Assembly (NCBI GenBank): GCA_914767715.1
Contig: OU612072.1
Location: forward strand, 13,516,001 to 13,580,000
Direction of reading: 5' to 3'
Length of the DNA stretch: 64,000 nucleotides
DNA from: Membranipora membranacea
Taxonomy: Eukaryota > Bryozoa > Gymnolaemata > Cheilostomatida > Membraniporidae
Shown here piece after piece: positions 24,376 through 35,689 of this stretch (position 1 is its first letter; each line of letters begins with the position of its first letter). The notes beneath the pieces are model-generated. The model did not search any database, was not told where the DNA came from, and worked only from the letters and a program-made list of their open reading frames with translations. The position numbers and the translations under genes are program-made.

Positions 24376-26954
24376 AATTATTATAGAACTATCTTCACCG
24401 ATTCTCGTATTGCACTGCAGTATTTTACCATCTGACGGGTCTAACAAGAATCCCAAAAACTCTAATTTTCATGCATATCTGTGTACCTTATGTACAATGA
24501 AAATGGCATCATCATTCATTATCCATACACACATTTGAAGAACAAGCAGTTGGGTAAGAGTTTTATGGTAGGGTGTAAATCACTTTTTGACCATTATAAT
24601 TTATAATTATAGAAATTTCTATGACTTTCCACCAGTTTAACATATAATCTCTAGTTTTGACAGATATACAAATTCATTCCATACTTTCAATCAAATCTCA
24701 GTGTTTCTGTAGTCTTATTCATCTTTGTTTTGATATATGACACTTTACTCCTATAGAATTCACAGTACTTGTGCGTGCTGTTCATTTTTTGAGAGAGATG
24801 CCTTTTATAATAGTGTACCACTGATAACATTCCGTCCTTGACTTATATAAAGGTTTTTTGATAAAGGTTTTTTCAACACAGTCCTCCTTCCAGGGTGCAA
24901 CAATTTTCGTATTATCTTGATTATTTGTGCTTTTTCCGATCCCATAGTGTTAGTTTTAGTTGATCTAAGGTTTCTAATAGATTTTTACTCAATATTACAA
25001 ACAACACAAACTCTTCGTTCAGAATCATCACTCATTTTGGTCGTTCATTTCTGTTTCAAAATTCCTCTTGCAGAAGTTGTCATTGATCTGGGAACAAGAC
25101 CTCTTGCAGGGCTCAGTTATTTTCACAAAGAGTAATACAATAGCGCATTTGGCAGTTATAAATTGAATAACTTGCATGAGTTTTAATTTTGATAATTTAT
25201 TTGCGTATAAGCGCATATATGTGATAATGGTTTGTCTAAATCATAGAGTATCGACTATGCTCTTAGTACTGAGGTATGTTTGTTACGCCTCTCTCGCCCC
25301 TGCCTGACTAAACGAACTGCATTCAAAGACAGGTAATATTTATTCCTACAGATATAGTTCATCATAATTCTTGGTTCAAAATAATATATGATGAAATGTG
25401 GCTTTTTGCGTCACGTCATTATGTGTGCAATTTTTTATTTTGTTGATATAATGTGAAGTTTCATGCAACGGTTCGAAACAGATTGAATAAGTTTGAGCCA
25501 AAATTTTGCTAGTTTTCTATGAAGTGTCCTTTTAAATATGACGGGCATCCCAGTTTTCAGCAGTGCAGCTAGTGTATAAAGATCAGTGCAGATGATCAAA
25601 GGTAGCTACATTCGGTGTCATTTTTTCAAACAGAAGTACAGATGTAGATTCAATAGCAAATCCTCATCCGAATATTTTTTGGTTTGTGACAACGGGTTCA
25701 GACTTTGTCAGGTCAAATGTCTAACTATCTTGAATTCTAAATATGGGTGCAATATTTCAAATTGATTATGTTATTGTTATGTCATGTTATTGTGAGTCGT
25801 GATAAAAAACAGCTGGCTTGCATTATGAGCACATTTTTCATAACCTTCATAAATAAAGTCCCACCAAGAACTTAGAATGTCTGGTTTATCTGGGCTGCAT
25901 TTAAACTTAATTAAATTTCAAGCTTAGGCGAGAACAAGCACGTATGCTGATTAGTTCTAAACTTTGGCCATACCACAAATTCAACGAGTTTTGATTAAGC
26001 TATAATATTTTAGGGGACACGGTTCACTTTTGATTCAGTTTGATGAGGAAGTTTGCCGATGTTATTCAATTTGGTTTTGTTTTGCCATGGATAATGAATT
26101 GCATATAATGCTGGTTTCGCTGGTTCCTCAATAACAGACTCGCCACATAATCTTACAAATTCTTTGAATAGAAGGAACCACATCAACAAGGAAAAATTCT
26201 CTTGCCATCAAACATGCCCTCTAACTAATTTGTGACCAATTGGCATCTTATAATTTATAGTCGGCGATCCCTGTGTCAAAATTCACGTTAATAGTTTATT
26301 TTCATACATAATCTAGTAAAAGTGATCTATTTTGTACCCCACGATCAAAACAGGAAACACAAGATGGGGTTGGTAAAATTTTATTCTTGTAAAATGGAGC
26401 TGGAAAATTTTAGCAAAATCAACCTCCCTGTACATATATTCAACTTGTCGTGAAATTTATCATACTCTGGATATCTATTTCAATACCATTAGCATTTCAT
26501 GGATATTGAAATACTTACCCAGTTGTTGATTTTCTGCCAACAGCGCAATGTTGTGAACTATCATAATCCATCCATCATATGTTTTTGGGCTTGTTAGATA
26601 ATCTAAATCAGCTGTACGATTTCTTCATGTCTAGAGATAGGCCTAATCATAAAAATTATTATGCAGGTATCTTTGATAATTTTGTAATCATAATCAAGTA
26701 TAATAAATTAATATCAAGCATCGATTATCAATTTTACCCTCTACATTGAGAAGCACTCCTATTTTAAAATTGCAAAGAGAAGGCTAATGCAACATTTTTT
26801 CAGTTTTTTTGCATAGTCTTATATTTTTTGTTGAATCTTTGTTAGTTTTAGTTTTTCTTTGCCATTTATGTCACTTCATGAAAAACATCTGTAATAATGA
26901 GTTGTTGCTGGCAATTAAAGTATATACATATGTAAAAGTATTCCCAAATATTTC

Positions 26955-27170
26955 CTTTTATGAACGGAGTGCAGCATTATAATAAAGGTGCCTTGAGGGT
27001 GGGCCACCACATTCGGTGCCGAGTTCTTCTCAGTTTGCAGGCAGGTCGGAGCACACATGCGACATCAATTGAGCGCAGTAGTCAGCAGACTGCAGCGGGA
27101 TTCGAACCCGAGACCTCCAACGCTTGTGCGTTAGAGGGAAGGCGCTCTAACCAACTGAGCTACCTCCTAC
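26955..27170 (-). mobile_element. tRNA-derived SINE in the left arm of the inverted repeat
   Basis: On the minus strand the head reads GGAGGTAGCTCAGTTGGTTA (A box) with B box GGTTCGAATCC (27108-27098). The 3' side does not pair with the 5' acceptor strand, so this is not a functional tRNA. A body of about 110 bp follows. It interrupts the homology between the two arms of the inverted repeat, so it inserted after the inverted duplication formed. Confidence 0.7.
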
Positions 27171-27659
27171 TTATTGTTGTTGGTGGATATTGTTTACAAA
27201 TTAAAGAGCTGTACTCTGTTGCAGAAAATGTAGCTAAATGATGCAGGATAACTTGTTCACCCAGATTCTCTTTGCCATCTAAAACTAGCAAGTATATAAT
27301 AACTCAACACTGCAGATACAAGTAAATCATAACAAGTTTAAAAACAATAAAAGTCAACAACAGCTTTGGAAACTCGGGGAATGAAATCATACCATGAATG
27401 AATTGTGATCATCTTGAAGTAAAAGAGAAATAATCTGAAGAACTGGAGCACTAGATCTTGGTCAGATGAAAGACAAATAGGCTACAAGGCACGCAGGGGT
27501 GAAATATTTTGTTGCTCAAATTGATAATTCGAGTGAGTTTCCATCTTATTTGAGCCTGACATATAAGATGAGACTGAGATCAGTTTAAAGGTTTTTTTCA
27601 ACTTGACTGAGGGAGGTGCACGCTTTCAATTTTCGTGGTTTTCAGCTGTTGTAGAGACG

Positions 27660-27767
27660 TAGAACAAGTATGATATTGCAAATGTTTGGCATCGAGGGGC
27701 CAGGCCCGTAGTAACAAACATTTGCAATATCCCTCCTCCACCACAGAGGGAACATACTTGTTCTAGT
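27660..27767. mobile_element. Foldback element with TAGAACAAGT ends
   Basis: Ends TAGAACAAGTATG and CATACTTGTTCTA are inverted, with inner arms GATATTGCAAATGTTTG and its complement. The core differs from, but the ends match, the paired elements at 41506-41630 and 51122-51230. Confidence 0.65.
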
Positions 27768-30700
27768 ACAGGCGTAGAAATAGATACGTAAGCTTTTCAA
27801 TATATCAAAAAATAATTTTCAGAAAGATTGGGATGTCTTAGAGAGATTACATTTTATTGGTAAACACAATACGTGGATGAATGAGCTACCGGTAGACCTG
27901 ATGTTAAGGTATTGCTTGCCTCAGAGTGCTTGTAATCTGAATTCAATGTAGGGAAGCAAATCGGTTAGATATATACGTCAGTGTATAATACTCCCAATCT
28001 AAACCATGACAGTCAATAAACTTGCTAGAACTGATTGTAAATAGAACCATCAGAGTTGATACATGATTATGGTTTGTATCCTAATGTTTTCAATGTGCAG
28101 AGTAATAGTTTTAAAAGCCTCTTTAGCCACTTATATCAGTACTTTATTTTACGGTTGAAGGAGTGTCACCCAGTGTGACATCCAGCTTTACGGTTTTAGG
28201 GATCCGCTATGTCTTTCATCATTATTCTGATCACTTAGGAAAATACATCCTAGCTTTCTTAAATCTCCATCCTCATAATCTCTGGGAACCCAATGTCTCC
28301 TGCTTAATTTCCATAGATACATAGAACCAAGCCGAAATAAATGGAAATCAGACTTAGCATCGATTGGTGGTTACCTTTGCCAGTGTTTCCCTTATCACAG
28401 ACTAGCAGATATGTAACGAGTCGAATTCCCCCTCCTGATCTCTTGTCAAAATTGAAGTATTATGAAAGGTGACTTGATGCGTAATCGCCTAGAACCTTAA
28501 GTACGTCTGGAGCCTGATCTGGAAATTTTGGGTTTGTGACATTGTCAGTTCAAATGTCAAATTATCTTGAACTTTATATATGGGTGCAAGACTAAATTAA
28601 AATTGATGTAGCATGCATGTTGTTGTGAGTTATGATGAAAAAAGCTTATAATAGTTGCAATCTGAACCCATTTTTTAATGACCTTCATAAATTCCCACCA
28701 GGAACTTAAGATTGTTTTGATTTATCTGAGCTGTTACTGAAGCACAAGAAAAACCACAATTCATTATCAAATGGCATAACAAAGTCAAATTGAAAATCAT
28801 TGGCAAACTTCCTCATCAAATTGAATCGAAAGTGGAACATGTCCCCTAAAATATTATACCCTTATCGAAACTGTCTATTTGTGGTATGGCCGAAGTTCAG
28901 AACTAATCAGCCTTCTTGCTTGTTCTCGTCTGAGCTTTAAATTTATTCAAATTTAAATACAGCCCAGACAAGTCAAACTAAGTTCCTGTTGAGGCTTTAT
29001 GAACGTCATGAAAAAATGCGTTCATAATGCCAGGCGGCCTTTTTCATCATAACATAACATCATAACATGTTGTTCAATCAATTTTAATTTGAACTTACAC
29101 CCATATGTATAAAAAAATCAAAATAATTAGATACTTGAACTGACAAAGTTCGAACATAATGTCACAAACCGAAAATATCGAGATCAGGCTCCAGAAAACT
29201 TAAGGCTCTAGGCGACCATGCATCTAGTAACCTTGCTCAGTTTCATATCTTCAATTATGACAAGAGATCAGGAGGGATAATTTCTCTTAGTCTGTGATAA
29301 GACACAAACTGGCAACTGATGCTAAATTCGATCTCAATTTATTTGGGCTTGTTTCTATGTATCTTTGGAAATTAAGCAAGATCCCAAAGACCATAAAGAT
29401 GGGAATCTATAATAGCTGGAATGTATTTTCCTAAGTGATCAGAAATAATGAATGACATAGTGGATCCCTGAATCTGGATGTCACACTGAATGACGCTTAG
29501 TCGAACGTAAAACAAAGTACAGACATTTCTGGCCAAAGAGGCTGCTCAAATTAATACTGTGCACTTTGAGAAAATTAGGATACAAACCATAATCATGAAT
29601 CAACTCTGATGATTCTATTTGCTATCAGAACTAGCAAGGATATTGACTGTCATGGTTTAGATTGGGAGTATTATACACTGACGTATATATCTAACCGATT
29701 AGTTTCCCCACATAAATTTTAGATTTGACCTGAGGCAAGCATTACCTTACCATTCATCAACTTGTGTTTACCGATAAAATGAAATCTTTCCCAGGCATCC
29801 AGATCTTTCTGAAAATTAATTGTTGATATTTTGAAAAGTTGATGTCTCTCTCTGTACGTCTGTACAACAACAGAAGTAAATTGAAGAATACCCTTCCCTC
29901 AGTAAAGTTGAAAACAAGCTGGTCCCTCTCTCATCTTTACTGTCAGGCTCAAACATTAAGAAAAAACTCTCTTGACAAAGATCTAATGTTCCAGTTTTTA
30001 AGTTCTTTTCTTACTTACTTCAAGATAATCACAATTCATTCATGGTGTGATTTCATTCCCCTAATTTCCAAAGCTGCTGTTGATTTTCCCTCCTTACAAG
30101 TTTGTTATGATTGATTTGTAACCGCAGTGATTATTTTTGCTAGTTTTGATGGCAACGAAAGTATTTGTTATCCCTTATTATTTACCTGTATTTACCTGCA
30201 ACGGAATACAGCTTTTAAATTTGTAAACAATGTCCATCAACACAGATGTGGCAACATTGCATCACTTATAACTTGATTCATCACAGCTATTACAATATAA
30301 CTGGTCACAATGGGTGATAATGCTTCACTCCATGGAATGACTACATGGAATGACTTGAATATAATTTCCAAATTGTCACAAACATTTTCATAGATTTCTT
30401 CATGATTAACTCTAGATATGAAGAAAATTACTGGTGATTTAGAATATCTAATAAATTAATTTTTCCGTATTGATTCGGTTCCTTCTATTCAAGGAATTTG
30501 TAAATTTATCTGACAAGTCTGTTATTGAGGAGACAGCAAAACCAGCATGTGATGCGATTAATTATCAAAATGGCATAACAAAACCAAATTGAAAAACAAC
30601 TTCCTCATCAAACTGAATTAAAATGGGAACATGTCCCCAAAAATATTAAACCGTTATCAAAACTTGGTGTAATTGTGGTATGGCCAAAGTTCAGAACTAA

Positions 30701-30930
30701 TCAGCCTACATGCTTGCTCTCGCCTAAGCTTTAAATTCAATTAAATTCAAATGCAGCCCAGACAAATCAAACATACTTAGATCCTGGTGGGTATTTATGA
30801 AGGTCATGAAAAATGGGTTCATATTGCCAGTCAGCTTTTTCATCATAACAGCTTTTAATTCAATAAAGTTTTGATGCAGCCCAGATAAATGAAATTATCA
30901 TTTGGAAACCACACTTTCACTCACACCCAA

Positions 30931-30978
30931 TAGTTTCCTTCTCAGATGAACTATGACCTTGAATAGTTAGTATAAAAG
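30931..30978 (+). promoter_or_regulatory. Core promoter of cysteine-rich gene 1
   Basis: TATAAAAG at 30971, 77 bp before the ATG. A conserved block TAGTTTCCTTCTCAGATG lies at 30931-30948. Both recur at similar distances in genes 2 and 3, and a conserved stretch ATCCTAG-CGCTCAC follows the TATA box near the expected start site. Confidence 0.6.
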
Positions 30979-31047
30979 ATAAGGAATCATCCTAGACGCT
31001 CACAAACAAACCTTTTTCTTAAAACAGCACTAACTGAATTTTCAAGA

Positions 31048-31976
31048 ATGAAGTCAAACCTTTTTCTGCTTTCTGTCTTTGTTCTCGTTGCTGTCTTTGC
31101 TCTCATTACTGGTGAGTTTCGCAGCTTATCTACATGCATTTTATTATCTAACTATAAGATAGATATCATAAGTTTTTTGCACTGGTTTGTAGTGGTTCTG
31201 AATTTTGCTTTGATTCAGTTATAGGCAGCTACCCTTGTCACATAAGGTTAAGCCCTTGTGTTTTTTTATCTATCGAAGGTTCTTTCTTGGTAGTCATGTT
31301 GATCAGCAAACTTGATTATTACCCTTTTTTCTTACAGTTTCCGATGGGTTTGGGGTTGGACATCCATTTTGTCATTTAGTACTCCGATGTATGACAGAAT
31401 GCTCGCCAGATTGTGAATTGGCCAAAATAAGTCGAACCTGTTGGAGATGTTGCTGTCCGGATACTGACCGTGAGTCTGATCTGATTTATTCAATAGGAAT
31501 TGAGGATTTGAGGCTTAATCAATATGTTGAAAATCATACTCTAAATTGGAATTTTATGATACATCAAGACACTGCAGTTAAAGTTTAGTGTGAGGACCAT
31601 GAATGCACACTGATATCAATATCACACCGCTAAAATGTGTATCCCTGATCATTAAAGTTAATTTATTATGAACATCCAACATGTGCCCGCCCCTAAACCG
31701 TATTCCTTCTTATGGTATCAATTGACCAATGACAGCTGTCTGTACGCGCAGTCAACCCATTAGTCATGGAAATGCTCCGTTACCTGATCTGTGGCTATTC
31801 TGGAAACTGACTCCTCTACGCATAGCTAATCCATCTGCATTAAGAAGCTCAATACGCGATCATGTGCTCTTGCCATCAGAATCTTTAATAATATACTTAC
31901 TCGGCAATAAATTGGTGTTGTTTCCATTCCAGTTATCTTTAGTGAGTGCTTTCCAAGTGGAAGATGCATAGAGTGA
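31048..31976 (+). CDS. Cysteine-rich secreted peptide 1 (three exons)
   Basis: Exons 31048-31111, 31338-31469 and 31933-31976 (stop TGA), phases 1 and 1. Exon 1 is a hydrophobic signal peptide of about 22 residues (MKSNLFLLSVFVLVAVFALI). Exons 2-3 encode a mature peptide of about 56 residues with ten cysteines: C-x5-C-x3-C-x3-C-x8-C-x2-CCC-x9-C-x5-C. The third exon adds the last two cysteines in the motif ECFPSGRC. It is identified because GTGAGTC at the end of exon 2 and the ECFP-x2-RC exon are conserved in two paralogues (39402-40515 and 56182-56883). Reading through the donor would give a frame to 31588, which I regard as intron. AATAAA at 32084. Function unknown: a defence, toxin-like or signalling peptide is possible from architecture alone. 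The mature N-terminus differs greatly from the paralogues while the signal peptide and promoter are conserved. Confidence 0.75.
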
Positions 31977-32301
31977 GAAACGAAGAGAGAGACGACAACA
32001 GAATACAATGATAATGATGAGATAATGAATGAAAATATCTGCAATTTTGTTATTGCTGCTTTTAATGTACTGTAAATTTGATAAATAAAAAATCTTTCAC
32101 ATCATAGTGAATATTGTTCAACTTTTATTTCTAATCCCCAAGAAGACTAAAGTGGTGCCATCAAATTTAGTGAATAGATTACTCCACAAAGAGTTGATCA
32201 TAATCGTTTTCAGCTGTGGTCATTTGCATAAGATTCCCAATGTGTGGGAAAGTCCGTTATCAACCTTGCTGTCAAGGCTGATGTAATTGAACCTTTAAAG
32301 A

Positions 32302-32664
32302 CTACCCAAAGACCAAAGTATGTCATAGTCAGGCAGTTACTTATGATAAAGCTGTGTCAGATTATCACGGTTAAAAATTTCAATGCTCTACATGGCATGG
32401 ATTATTGGTGGTGAAATGAGTGCCATCCATAAGGGAACGTAATCTTATTCTCTGCATTCTGATGTCTAAGTCTCCCAAAAGTTCTTGTTTCTTGCAATCC
32501 ACATCCGGGAGACTGTTACACCATTATGCAGAGAATGGGAGTTACCTCCCTTATGGAAGGCACTTGTCCCAACATCAATAACTCATGCCAAAGAGAGCAT
32601 GGATTTTTTTGCCACACAATTCTGACACATCTGCCTGACTATAACATGCTTTGGTCTTTGGGAG
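32302..32664. mobile_element. Foldback MITE, family C, downstream of gene 1
   Basis: A full-length copy of the element at 23219-23597, with ends CTACCCAAAGACCAA and TTGGTCTTTGGGAG. It is absent from the corresponding position after gene 2 (between about 40790 and 40830), so it inserted in block 1 after duplication or was lost from block 2. Confidence 0.75.
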
Positions 32665-34070
32665 ACTCTTACGTAGAATTATATCTCAATGAATTGGGCT
32701 GAGAGACTTAAAAGAAAACCAGTGCAAGCTTTCCAGAATAATAAGTCAAACAAGATTAATTACAAGTCAGCGAGCTGCAAGCTCAGAAAACAGTTTAACT
32801 AAGAATTCGCATCAGATTAGTCCAGGATTTCATAAGCATTTCCGTTGTTTGCATGCATTTGCCTTTTTTCCTCAAACAGTGACCTGACCGAGACTTGAAT
32901 TGTCCACATGAGTACCAAGAATTATACACTCAGCCTTGTCTTTACACTGAGCATCTTACTGTATTATATATTCAAGTAAGATGAGATTTTGACAAGATTT
33001 GTCAAGCTATGAAAAGCAGCCCTTAGATTGGTACTTCTGTAGTTTGTGAACCAACTTAGCAGTTGCATACCACTGGTATATATATTTATAAATAAAGGGA
33101 TCATATCTGACCCTGAACAAACATACGGCAATGTATGCAAGATTGCTGGAAACATCTTTGATTGGTCCAAAAGTTCAGTCATGCTACAGCGGACCCCTTG
33201 TAACCATTTTTCAAATAGCCTCCCTGAGTTTATAAAGGTTGTTACTGGGACGAGTGTTTTGAGGATTCTGTTCACACACCATAACATACATGCGTAAAGC
33301 TTAATGCATTAATTTTAATGCCATACTGGTCTTGTTTGAAAACCGGTTTGATCGGATAAGATTTTGGGTTTGATAGTTAGATTTGATATGTTGTTTCATT
33401 TTTTAACCTATATTTAAAAAGCTATTAACACAGAATGTGTATCATCGTAATGTGACCATACACTAGTGTTGACCAGGGTGGGTACCCAAGCAAGATTGTT
33501 GTATTGAATGAACGTAAGAATAAGTAGGTTATGTTAGTCCACAACCAACTGGGACTTAAAAATAAAAGGTGGTACACAGCTTACACAAGATTCTTCCCCA
33601 CTCTTTGACTCTGAATGCTGACTCACCAACTCCACTCCTTGCTCTCTAAGGCTGTTGAGTTGTACTTGGCTCTTTCCTCAAAGTTTTTTAAATTTCGTCC
33701 ATCCGACACACTGAGCTTTCAACTCTCTGATTTTTCCACTCCGGTGTAGTACAAGATAACACATACAATTAAGAGATCAGGTTAAAATTACAAAGCATGA
33801 TTTTCCTGCTACACAGATTGATTGTGAACATGGAAATTCAAGACGTTTGTTATATAGCTCAAGATTAATTTCCTAAGCTATCTTTATCGCTACCATGAAA
33901 GCTAATATCGCAACAGCTAATGCTTTCATCAGACTGAAATAACGTTTTGTTGTGACAAGTTATGTGACCTGCGGGAGCCATCAAAACAAGCAAACTAACA
34001 CACTTCTCGCTTGTGGGTGAGCACAACTCCTAAAATATGAAAATATGAAAAACTACTTACATGCAAGGTA
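32665..34070. other. Block 1 downstream region, no gene seen
   Basis: The first 600 bp align with 40830-41230 after gene 2. The rest is AT-rich, with no splice-bounded exon. Two overlapping antisense ORFs near 33000-33290 are short and not conserved in block 2. Confidence 0.4.
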
Positions 34071-35408
34071 GTTTTTGATGTGTTGGTTTTGATACATGAC
34101 ACTTTGCTCCCAGAATTCACAGTACATTGTGTGAGCTATTTTTTCGAAACAGACGCCTTTTATAACACGGAAAAAATTCCACCCTTGCCCTATCATTTAT
34201 TAAAGGATCTTTCATCACCTTCTTCCTTCCAGAGTGCAACAGTTTCCATACTATTACGCTTACATGTGTTTCTTTTTGTTCCATATTCTCATAATCTTGA
34301 TGATTTGAGGTTTCTGGTAGATTTTTACTTCATTGAAAATAACACCCACTCTTAGATCAAAATCATTACTCTATTTGGTCATCCAAGTCTGTTTCTAAAT
34401 TCCTTTCACAAAAGCTGTCAGGGGTTTTGGAACAGGACCTCTGGCAGGGTTCACTCACTTCCACAAGGCGTATTGCAATAGTGATTTTGGCAGTTATGAA
34501 TTGAGTGACCCGTCTGAATTATTTATTTTGATGATTTCCGCACATAAGCGCATAAATGTGATAGTGGTGTGTCTGAATCGTAGGATAGCGTCTTTGCTAC
34601 CAGTAATGAGATATTCCATTGTTTGTGACACCCTCATCCCTGCTGCCCGACTAATTGAACTGCCTGAGCCAATTGGATTGCAAGAAATTTCAAACCGGGT
34701 AATATGCATTCCTACAGATATAGTTCATCATACTTTTGGGATTAATAAAACAATTAACAATATGTGTGATGTGCCCGAACATGACAATGAGTGCGATTTT
34801 TGTATTTTGATGATACAATGTGAAGTTTTATGCAATGATTCCAAATGTTGCTAGTTTCCTCTGAAGTGTCCTTTAAATGACACACACTCAATCAATAGGA
34901 CCATCAAAGGAGGAACATTTGGCCTCATTTTTCCATGGTGCCAAACATGCTGCCAACAGGACCATCAGTGATGCCACACAATGTTTTTAGAAGGTCTCAT
35001 ATATGAAGCCGCATTGATTAAGCATGGTACATAAAGGAAATTCCAACAGACTATGACACTGTGTATCAGTTTTCCCCAAAATAGAACCGTTGATCATATC
35101 AAAAACCCTGTACCAACCCTCTCTAGCAAGAAGTATACAGGGAGGTATTGCATACATTATAAAAACGAGGTAAAAGGGGGGAAGGTAATGAGAGTAAATA
35201 TGTACATAGCAGTGACATATAAATGGCATGGTCGATGACGGAAGGGCCATCTTCGAACACCCTATTAATCATCGCTTTGACAGATGGGGAACCATGGTTT
35301 GGAGTGGATTTTTATATGAGCATGATATTATGTTGTGAAAAGTTAACTACATAACGTTGCCAGATTGTCCCTGTTTAAATGATATCCAGGAGTCAGAATT
35401 GTGGAAAT

Positions 35409-35460
35409 GAGACATGTTATACATTGTTCATGTAGTCATGAACAATGTATAACATGTCTC
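35409..35460. repeat. 52-bp palindrome with perfect 24-bp arms
   Basis: The arm at 35409-35432 begins GAGACATGTTATACATTG. The exact reverse complement lies at 35437-35460, with a 4-nt loop TAGT. A degenerate second copy in the opposite order follows at 35468-35515. Block 3 (43144-43185) has only a single unfolded copy, so the palindrome arose locally in block 2. Confidence 0.9.
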
Positions 35461-35689
35461 TCTGGAATTGAGACATGTTATACATTATTCATGACTACAT
35501 GAACAGAGTATGTTCCATTTGAGATAATCTCCATTCAATTGCATATAAAATTATTGCAATGCTACAAAACGGATAGCACAGTGACAGTTCATCATGAGGA
35601 GTGCACAGAATTAGGAAGGACGCTCTTAAGCCTATAGTTTCTAGTCTAAATTGATTACTTATATGTCTATTGGACCAACAATATACAGG

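Larger units (their letters stand above)
25800..30870. repeat. Large imperfect inverted repeat upstream of cysteine-rich gene 1
   Basis: The left arm (about 25800-28745) and right arm (about 28955-30870) are reverse complements over most of their length, around a spacer of about 210 bp. Paired landmarks include 27880-28020 with 29640-29770 (containing ATATACGTCAGTGTA and its inverse), 28190-28240 with 29430-29480, and 26030-26100 with 30560-30620. The left arm carries a tRNA-type SINE and extra sequence missing from the right arm. The flanking gene begins 180 bp beyond the right arm. Confidence 0.75.
24726..34070. repeat. Segmental duplication block 1
   Basis: The left edge (24726-25600) is a direct copy of 34075-34960, and 25590-26950 matches 34910-36300 and 42690-43860. 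The right part holds cysteine-rich gene 1 and a downstream region (32150-33290) that matches 40670-41270 after gene 2. The identity is degenerate, with many indels, so the duplication is not recent. Apart from gene 1, I see only repeats. Confidence 0.75.

Noticed and set aside
27091-27167. Functional tRNA gene on the minus strand
   Set aside because: A and B boxes are present, but the acceptor strands do not pair and a SINE body follows.
31470-31588. C-terminal extension of peptide 1 read through the exon 2 donor (similar frames in genes 2 and 3)
   Set aside because: The extensions differ in length and sequence between paralogues. The donor GTGAGTC and the downstream ECFP exon are conserved.
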